Assembly: GCA_023376005.1 (NCBI GenBank)
Contig: CM042145.1
Span: 16,457,022-16,521,021 of the forward strand
From: Doryteuthis pealeii
Lineage: Eukaryota > Mollusca > Cephalopoda > Myopsida > Loliginidae
Reading direction: 5' to 3'
Length of the DNA stretch: 64,000 nucleotides
Under the pieces are notes generated by a model. That model was given only the letters and a program-made list of their open reading frames with translations. It was not told where the DNA came from and did no database searches. Position 1 is the first letter of the stretch; every line of letters begins with the position of its first letter. Shown here piece after piece: positions 56,853 to 64,000 of the stretch. The position numbers and the translations under genes were made by a program.

Positions 56853-56869
56853 TGTGTGTATGTATATAC

Positions 56870-57043
56870 ATTTTCTCGATTTGTTTTAGCCTTACATTTG
56901 AACATATATGCCCGCCTAACATTCATTAATTATTAACTAATTAATTTTCAAAATTAGGTATGACTTCAATTAAGCACATATCCTCAAAAAATTGTCGGCT
57001 AAACACCATATCAAATAAACACATTGTTTATTTACGTACTCTC

Positions 57044-57055
<12 letters not shown>
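56870..57055 (+). repeat. Repeat R9, single-arm copy
   Basis: Matches the right half of the 39.14-kb element, including TTGTCGGCTAAACACCATAT and TTTATTTACGTACTCTCA, then (TA)n. Confidence 0.8.
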
Positions 57056-57078
<23 letters not shown>

Positions 57079-57086
<8 letters not shown>

Positions 57087-57161
57087 TGGTGATATTATGA
57101 TTTCACACACTTTCTTGGTAGTCCAATCATCAGATGAAATCATAATATCACCATTAATTAT
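57079..57161. repeat. Hairpin with 27-bp perfect arms
   Basis: Arms 57,079-57,105 and 57,135-57,161 (AATTAATGGTGATATTATGA and complement) around a 29-nt loop, between two (TA)n tracts. Confidence 0.8.
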
Positions 57162-57236
57162 AAATCTGCTCTGCTTTATTAGCATTGAGCACCTTTCCAT
57201 GCAAATACTTTTCTCATTTTTTCATTCATTATTCAT

Positions 57237-57280
<44 letters not shown>

Positions 57281-57474
57281 GATGAAAAAATTAAGAAAAC
57301 AGAAATAATATATAATTACTTACTTTTTTTCACTTTTTCTCTACTAATTTCAGCCATATGGTCAATGGTCATCATATAACAATTTCCCAGAAATTATTTT
57401 CAAGAAGTTGATAAACTCTTAAACAAAGAAAGAACCCAACAATATGGCATATCCTTGATATCACTTTGAAATTT

Positions 57475-57705
57475 TAAGCAGAGTACAAATGCTTTTGAAT
57501 TCAGTTTTCCTTCACTCAACTAGTTGCCATACATGGGTTAAAGAACCCAGTCTGCCCTGCTATTTACCCATAGGTAGAGTTAGTCAGATTCATACCTTTC
57601 TTGAGGGTATTAGTGCAATGTGAAATGCAAACAGCCTCATTGAGGATTTGAAATTGGATCACAGAGTCCATTTCCAATATGATACTCCATTAAGCTATGG
57701 ACGCC
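57475..57705 (-). mobile_element. SINE-B, antisense copy
   Basis: Contains complements of the SINE-B blocks: AAGAACCCAGTCTGCCCTGC and GAGGGTATTAGTGCAATGTG. Confidence 0.8.
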
Positions 57706-57987
57706 TCAATATGAACCTTTAAAGAATGTATGACCACCCACCAGCGCTAACAACAACCACTGCCACTTCCAGTCTCATCATTTTGTGTTTGATTTCATTT
57801 AACAGCATTTCAATATCTTGATATTTTTTAATCAAAGTTTAGATGCAAATTCTATTATAAAATGTCAGTTTTATTAGACTGCTAGAGTATCATATTCTAT
57901 AATAAAAAATTTATGAAAATTAGTACAGATTTCTGAGTAAGACTTTAATAAACTACTTTTTAGGTACAATCATATTAAAGAGTTATA

Positions 57988-58142
57988 AAGTCGTCGGGGT
58001 GGCCTAAAGCCAGTATCTGCCAATCAGTGAGGGAGTCTATTGTTTTTGCGTCTGAGGTGGAGCGCGACACATACCATCAGCTCCTTACTTACCACACAGA
58101 TCCCTTTGCTTCTCATACGCTGAGTTGGCGAGGGCTAACCCG
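57988..58142 (-). mobile_element. SINE-A, truncated copy
   Basis: Antisense copy whose middle (the CTCCTTGGTCTAGC block) is deleted; ends near GCTGAGTTGGCGAGGGC. Confidence 0.8.
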
Positions 58143-58414
58143 GCCCTATTAGAGTTATAATGTACATAATAAACTGGAACCTGTACATAAATATGTGTAT
58201 CTTTTCTTTTTATGAAACAAATCAACTGACTCCAGATTATGAAATAATTAAATTCATTGTGTACAGTGCTCAGGTGCACCACAACTCATCAAAGTCTCAT
58301 GTCAAGTACACAGAATAATGTATTAGTGTCAGGAACATGAACAGTTTACAGTAGTAATATGTGCGCGTGTGTGCATATGTGTGTGGAGAGGGGCATCAGG
58401 TATAGTGTCGGCGG

Positions 58415-58525
58415 GACTACAGGAAGCATGGAGGCTTTGAAAGATTCAGTGTTTCGGCAGCCTACAACAGACGCGGCAGCTTATTCCATGCCTCCGCAAT
58501 TCTGAGCGTGAAAAAATGTTATATG
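58415..58525 (-). pseudogene. LINE reverse transcriptase C-terminal scrap
   Basis: Minus strand reads FFTLRIAEAWNKLPRLL, stop, AAETLNLSKP, resembling the NxWNxLP...APSLNxFK tail of CR1/jockey-group ORF2 proteins. Short and broken; identification is tentative. Confidence 0.45.
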
Positions 58526-59033
58526 ACAGCATGAATAGTTTCAATCATCAAAGTTATTAAAGGTAAAAAAAAAAGTCTAATTGCCAAATAATGTTTAGCA
58601 AATGTTATTAGAATGGCCATTAAGCAAATCAAGGGAGTTAACTATCAAATTTCATTTTAGTACTCAAAAATAACTCATTAATGAAAGTTTTCATCAAATT
58701 AATGAGGGGGAAAAAAATCAGATATATCTATAGATAAGCAAAACCACAAAAAGTGAAAATGACTTAAGAATAGTTACCAACGATAATGCCAAATCAAGTA
58801 ATTTTGATTCAGGTTGCTTATTTCACCCCGACGACTTTATAACTCTTTAATATGATTGTACCTAAAAAGTAGTTTATTAAAGTCTTACTCAGAAAATCTG
58901 TACTAATTTTCATAAATTTTTTATTATAGAATATGATACTCTAGCAGTCTAATAAAACTGACATTTTATAATAGAATTTGCATCTAAACTTTGATTAAAA
59001 AATATCAAGAATATTGAAATGCTGTTGCTTAAG

Positions 59034-59125
59034 TAGTCACCCAACTAAGTATTGAACAGGCTCATCATTGCTCAACTTTGTTGATCTAGTGGGAATAGGT
59101 GACTTGACCATAAGCAAGGAATGAA
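59034..59125 (-). repeat. 5S rRNA-derived repeat, copy 2
   Basis: CACCCAACTAAGTATTGA, CAGGCTCATCATTGCT, GATCTAGTGGGAATAGG and TTGACCATAAG follow the order of the 5S rRNA complement. More complete than the 17.3-kb copy, yet too divergent to be a gene. Confidence 0.7.
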
Positions 59126-59139
59126 GGATTCTTATTATT

Positions 59140-59265
59140 TATTTACTCAGCTTAGCCTTGTTGTGACACAGGGCCAGAATTACAGAGCCCCCTACTGAGA
59201 ATTATACTCACTAACAATTGTTAGTTAATCTAGTGTGCTTAACCATTACACCAGATGAGATGTCT
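59140..59265 (-). mobile_element. SINE-C, single unit
   Basis: TTACTCAGCTTAGCCTTGTT, GGGCCAGAATTACAGAGC, TAACCATTACACCAGATGAG in antisense order. Confidence 0.75.
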
Positions 59266-59914
59266 AAGGATTCTAATTAGCATTTTATAATTATCTCCAT
59301 CAAGAAATTAGATAATTAATTATATATAGTACAAATCTAGACCTTACAAAATTTATGAACCATTTTCATGGACTGGAAACTGCTCTATACTCTAGAACCT
59401 TTTAAGTGCATTTTTTCTAATAAAAATCACCCTATAATGTGTTGCTTTTTTTACTGGGTTAGTTACATATGTGGGGATTAAAATAAAATTCAAATAAAAA
59501 AAAATAACCAACACCCATGAGCCTTCACCGGAAGAACCCTTCGAGTATGTGCGGGGAAAAGGACCCACTTCCGACCCCCAAAAGAATCTCTTGGCCATTC
59601 TGAGTTAGACCTTAACTCGGACAAGACACTACTACAGGCCAGGGAGAAATTCTCTTGCCACATGGTGGCTATGACTTGTGAATAAAGCCTAAATCATAAA
59701 ACTTCTTCCTTTTCTCTCCGTGAATTCCTTTTCAGCGTGAACACCAAATAAGATGGGGTTAAAAGTAAACCCTAGGAACACGCACCAGGAATATCCAGCT
59801 ATCTTTTAAACCCAAAACATTAAACCTCTTGCCACCCTACACATATATACTAACATTAGAATTTTAGTAACAGATACACATACGTGTATACTTTTAAAAT
59901 AAAGGTTGAAAGCA

Positions 59915-60235
59915 GTCATTTACTAAGCTTAGCTTAGTTAAACACAAGGCTAGAAGTATGGGGCTCCCATTGAGAATCAAATTTAGGTGCTCTTCCAATA
60001 TGTGATCTACCGAATGGTTTCTAATCCAATATGTGATCTACTGAGTTGTTTACATTCCAATATGTGATCTACCCATTAACTACCCCTAAACCCTGTCTTC
60101 TTTTTTCCTAGTAGATCACATGCCATTAATAGTAGATCACACAAACCTTCGGTAGATCACATATTGGAAGAGCACCCAAATTTATTAGTAATGTATGTTG
60201 CTAACCATTATAACACACAAGGCACCTAGTCAAAA
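59915..60235 (-). mobile_element. SINE-C, interrupted by a MITE
   Basis: Left half to TTGAGAATCAAATTTA (59,985); right half from CAAATTTATTAGTAATG (60,177) to the A-box complement CTAACCATTATAACACACAA. Confidence 0.85.
59986..60176. mobile_element. 191-bp MITE with 8-bp TSD and subterminal repeats
   Basis: Perfect inverted ends starting GGTGCTCTTCCAATATGTGA (29 bp), perfect 8-bp target duplication CAAATTTA (59,978-59,985 and 60,177-60,184). TGTGATCTAC occurs three times in one orientation on the left and its complement three times on the right. Non-coding; 8-bp TSD and GG ends resemble FB1. Confidence 0.9.
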
Positions 60236-60606
60236 GTTGAAAATAACCCTGTAAAATATTCTTGCAGTAATCAGGTTATGTGCAAAGTTTCAGTGCTTTT
60301 CATTTTTTATCAATTAAAAAAAAACAAAAAAACTTCCTATTAGTCTCTAGTTTAAAAAAAGGTGGTGGCTGTAAATTTTTTTTTATACATCTCGCACTGA
60401 AAAATATTTTGTAAGTTTTTTCTAGACACTAAAAACAGGATTCAATTTTGTTTATTTATTAAACAGTTAAGTGCATTGTGTCTAGTGTCTGTATTTCTTC
60501 CTTTTTATCTTAGAAGTGCCAGACATCTATAAATATTATTTTTCATATTTTTAGAAATATAAGAAAAAATTACAAATTCAATATACACCATTTTTTGCAA
60601 GCAGTA

Positions 60607-60611
<5 letters not shown>

Positions 60612-60638
<27 letters not shown>

Positions 60639-60640
60639 TC
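60612..60640. repeat. (TA)n microsatellite
   Basis: Short TA tract. Confidence 0.9.
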
Positions 60641-62330
60641 ATTGTTTTCACACAAACACATGGGAGACAATATTAGTGTCTTTGATGTCATATATAATTT
60701 CATTGTATTATATGCTTCAAAAATAATTCTAACAAACAAGCAGTCTTACAAAGTTTATAACTTAGATGTCTTTGTAATAAATTTGATGATATAAGCAAGG
60801 CATTTGTTTTTTTTTGTTTGTTTTTTCTAAAGTATAGAAAATACATTGTCTAAAGCTGGGTTAGAGAGGACACATAATTTGTCATTATTTATCCAGCCTC
60901 ATATTTCAGCTATATATTCTTGTGAAATATTAACTTTCTATAACTATTTCAGGAAATAATTTTCCTTTTTTTCTCTTTTTTATATTTAAAGAAAAATATA
61001 TGCTTTATTAAAAGTAGACATTTTTTTTTCAAATCTTCATTTTTTTAATTTTTAATTAACATAATACAAAAGCATACCATCAAAATGTCATGAAGTGTGA
61101 ATTGGAAGTAAGCTGACCTTGTATTTAAAATTGTTTCATGAATTTTAACAAAATCCACATGGCAATCGCCTTCTTTTTTAAAGGTACAAAAATATTTTCT
61201 TTATAAATCTAACATGGTATTTATTTCTTATACTTTAGAAATGTTGGTGCTTCTATAAAATAGTCTACCCATTAACCATTTTTAGATTAATCTGAAAGAT
61301 TTATTATCAAAATACTGCCTCCATAGAAAATGGTTCAGATTAAGTTGTACTAGTCTATAGAAGCGCCAAAATTTTCAATAAATCCTAAAAATATATAAAT
61401 AATAAATAAATATTTTCTTGTCTTCCATAAGTTTGTGGAGCAATCATAAAAAACAAAACACTCCCAACAAACACTCCTAAGTTGGAGAGATTTTTGCCAG
61501 CTCTAAATTTAGATTTTAAACTTGATTTAGCCTGTACTTGTCTTAAATAACAGGACGTGTGGTTCAACACTTGAACCTAAGATCAGAGAGTGGTATCTGT
61601 GCAATCTGTAAAAAATGTTACACATTATTATGTTATTGATGAAATAATGTTACACATTATTATGTTATTGATGAAAAAGTTTGTTTAAAATTCCACAATG
61701 TTCTTTCATAACACCATAATTTTCTGGATTTCAAACACAATATACGATAACTTGATAATGTAAATTGTACAACTATGGTTGAAAGTATTTGAACGAACTA
61801 CAAATATCAAAAAATAAAATAAAAATCTTTGTTTTTTTTACAGCATCTTACTTGCTGACAAGAAAAAAAACTTAAACAATCTTCGTCTGTTATATGTAAT
61901 GAAACTTGTTTAAAAAATAAATTTTCTGTTTGCAAATTCCATTAATCATCAGTTTATGAATGATTATTTTTCTATGAATTTGAAAGAGTTGAAAGGTTTC
62001 GTTTTGCATTCAACATATGAGATAAGGTAAAAATATATGCATTTAAGTTAGCCGGTAGAGTTAGTATGCAACGAAACAAGTGGGGTGATGACGGTACTCT
62101 TTAGCTTAAAAAACATAATTAAAACGTGATAACTTTCATGCAAGTAAGAACAAGTCACAAGAGATTTGTAATGACATGCATATTGTTGGGGGTTTTTTTT
62201 GTTGTTTTTTACTCTATATAAATATTTATAAATAGAAACAATTCAATTCATTTTTTTTTTTCAATAATCGCTTTAAAATGAAGGAAAGTATAGTATACTT
62301 TGAAATTTTCGGGATTATAGATACAAAGAG
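60641..62330. other. Unrecognised AT-rich DNA
   Basis: Only A/T runs and a 34-bp direct duplication at about 61,615-61,672 (GTTACACATTATTATGTTAT). Confidence 0.45.
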
Positions 62331-62393
62331 AAAAGTGTTTTTTGTTTGTTTGTTTAAGGTGGTCACTACCTTAAACAAACAAAAAACACTTTT
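62331..62393. repeat. Hairpin, ~26-30-bp arms
   Basis: AAAAGTGTTTTTTGTTTG...TTTAAGGT pairs with ACCTTAAACAAACAAAAAAC...TTTT, with a 4-nt bulge and a short loop. Both strands therefore read KVVTTLNKQ. Confidence 0.8.
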
Positions 62394-64000
62394 GATATTT
62401 TTATTTTTAAAAAGTGACTGGAATAAAACAATTAAAAAAATGATAATATACAAACTTTGTATTACAAAGTGATTAAAAAAATTACATATTATACTAACTA
62501 CACGGAACTCAAACATTTTAAGTGGGAATAATTTTTATCTATTTTCTAAGAAATCAAACAATTATTTAAAATTTATTTAGGAAAAAAACAAACAAAAAAA
62601 AACATTTTTTAAAATTATATAATCAAATCAGTTACTAATTATTGAAATTGCTTTTCAATCTTCAGTGCTTTTGTTTGGGTATAAGTGTGTGTGGGGGGGG
62701 GGGATATCAAATAACCAGCACGAATCAGTAACAAACAAAACAAAATATACTGCTGTTCAACAATAAACAAAATAGATGACACAAAAAAATAAAGAAAAAT
62801 CGAGTGGACCAATTCTTAAAGAAAAAAAAAACATTAAAAAGGCCCAAAACTGTAAGTCCATTAAAAGGTCCCAAATGAAGAATGTATGGATCAACCGGCA
62901 AAGAACAACCACGTGTCCTTTTCGTTAAGGGTGCAGAATCGGCCATTGAACATGGCTTCGTTAACTGTGAAGCGAAAAAGAAGATTATGGTATGACTCAT
63001 GAAGTTAACTTTATTTTATATAAATATAGTTATAAAATATTACACATATATATAAATGCATATATAACTATGCCTCATACTACCAAAGTTAAAACTTATA
63101 TTAAGAAAATGCGCCTTTTTTTTTTTTTTCGAAACTTTTTTTTCAAATGGCTTGAGTCAGCTGTGTTGCATAGAGGGATTTTTTTTTAATTGTTAGTTTA
63201 TTTTTAAGCCATGTATAAAGAAAATAAAGCAGGGGAAAATCGCCTTTACAGCTGTAGATTTTATTATAAAAAAGCCGGTATTGAATTTAGGATAAGGGGG
63301 CGTGTTTGGTCACATGAGCTTCTTATCGTAAAAAAACGTACAATAATCTAAATCGGGAACCTTCAAAAAAAAAAAAAAAAAGCTGTTACCATTCACTTTC
63401 TATAAAAAAATAATAATAAATAAACAAACAAAACGTATCTATCTTCTTTTAAACAAAAAAAAAAAAGAAGAAAGGTACGGCTGTTAAAAGTTTTAAGAAA
63501 AAATATTCAAAATATGAGGTACGGTAAATAATACATACGTTATTTAATTTTGCAATTTTTTTTTTTTTTTACGGTTCAATTAATTAGAAAATATCACCTG
63601 TTTAATAGATCTTATTTTACATTTTTTACTAGAAATATAATTTGATGTAATCAAGTTATAATTGGAAATATTTTTTAAAAACCCCAACTTTTTAAAGCAT
63701 TAAAAGAGGATTTAATATTTTTGTTAAAACATTTTAAGTACATTGTTTCGGATGTCTAGGGGTCTGCATTTTTTTTAAGTGACAGACATCTATAAATCGC
63801 ATCATTATTATCAAAGAAATACACATTCTTTTTTTTTTTTTTTTGTAAATAAAAATAAATAAATATAATAAAAAATAAAATACACACATGCTTTAGGTTT
63901 ATTTACTTGTTTTATTTTATTTATTTTATTACAAATACTGAAGGGATAAAAATAAGATTCTAAATCGAAAAAAAAAATTTTTTTAGTATAGAATCTATAG
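62394..64000. other. Unrecognised AT-rich DNA with a less AT-rich ~120-bp patch
   Basis: 62,870-63,000 stands out in composition. The + frame there reads MDQPAKNNHVSFSLRVQNRP then LNMASLTVKRKRRLWYDS and stops; no homology recognised. The rest is AT-rich with homopolymers. Confidence 0.35.

Larger units (their letters stand above)
57803..59027. repeat. Inverted duplication, ~200-bp arms, ~820-bp loop
   Basis: 57,803-58,005 and 58,826-59,027 are near-identical complements (AACTACTTTTTAGGTACAAT). The left arm ends inside a SINE-A (AAAGTCGTCGGGGTGG), of which the right arm keeps only the last ~16 bp. The right arm abuts the 5S-derived repeat. Confidence 0.85.

Noticed and set aside
59034..59125. 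Functional 5S rRNA gene
   Set aside because: Too divergent in conserved positions and truncated; a second equally divergent dispersed copy argues for a repeat.

Overview
The window looks like non-coding, repeat-saturated DNA from an invertebrate nuclear genome, most likely a mollusc or another lophotrochozoan. This is an inference: it is very AT-rich, holds dozens of long (TA)n microsatellites and several tRNA-derived SINE families, and carries decayed 3' ends of CR1-like and RTE-like LINEs, mariner fragments, Helitron-type elements and a solo LTR. I found no host protein-coding gene, rRNA gene or functional tRNA gene that I can support. Most long open frames come from (TA)n, (GA)n or repeat copies.

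Layout. 1-12 kb: T/G-rich unique DNA, a 97-bp minisatellite, a compact GC-rich insertion with several nested hairpins and a 14-bp target duplication (4.1-4.37 kb), a Helitron-like element inside an R3 repeat (6.0-7.2 kb), and a hAT-like element that splits a SINE (7.4-8.4 kb). 11-23 kb: an 8-bp-TSD foldback transposon (two copies here, a third at 46.7 kb), a GA minisatellite, an RTE LINE end, a 5S-derived repeat and a dead mariner cluster. 24-36 kb: SINEs, a second Helitron copy, a CR1 LINE 3' end with a dimeric SINE inserted in it, a 622-bp solo LTR, a 600-bp polypurine tract, a third Helitron copy and three copies of repeat R6. 36-42 kb: pogo and mariner remnants, hairpin elements and a ribozyme-bearing inverted repeat. 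42.2-46.7 kb: a forward / reverse-complement / forward triplication containing a 10-N gap whose flanks overlap, best read as an assembly or long-read fold-back artefact. 47-54 kb: SINEs, an RTE-type LINE C-terminus with a zinc-finger-like motif, tandem mariner ends and compound satellites. 54-60 kb: a fourth Helitron, an inverted duplication, a 5S-derived repeat and a 191-bp MITE. 60-64 kb: mostly unrecognised AT-rich DNA.

The most interesting signal is a set of hammerhead-ribozyme-like motifs: a CUGANGA core, a stem II hairpin, GAAA, a very short (often palindromic) stem III, and a complementary stem I. They occur on both strands at 4.9, 40.95, 41.55, 51.6, 53.1 and 54.8 kb, with degenerate relatives in the four R6 copies. 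This is the type I, minimal-stem-III architecture known from Penelope-like elements and metazoan retrozymes, so the window probably contains several families of ribozyme-bearing retroelement relics. All calls were made by eye; no search or folding program was run.
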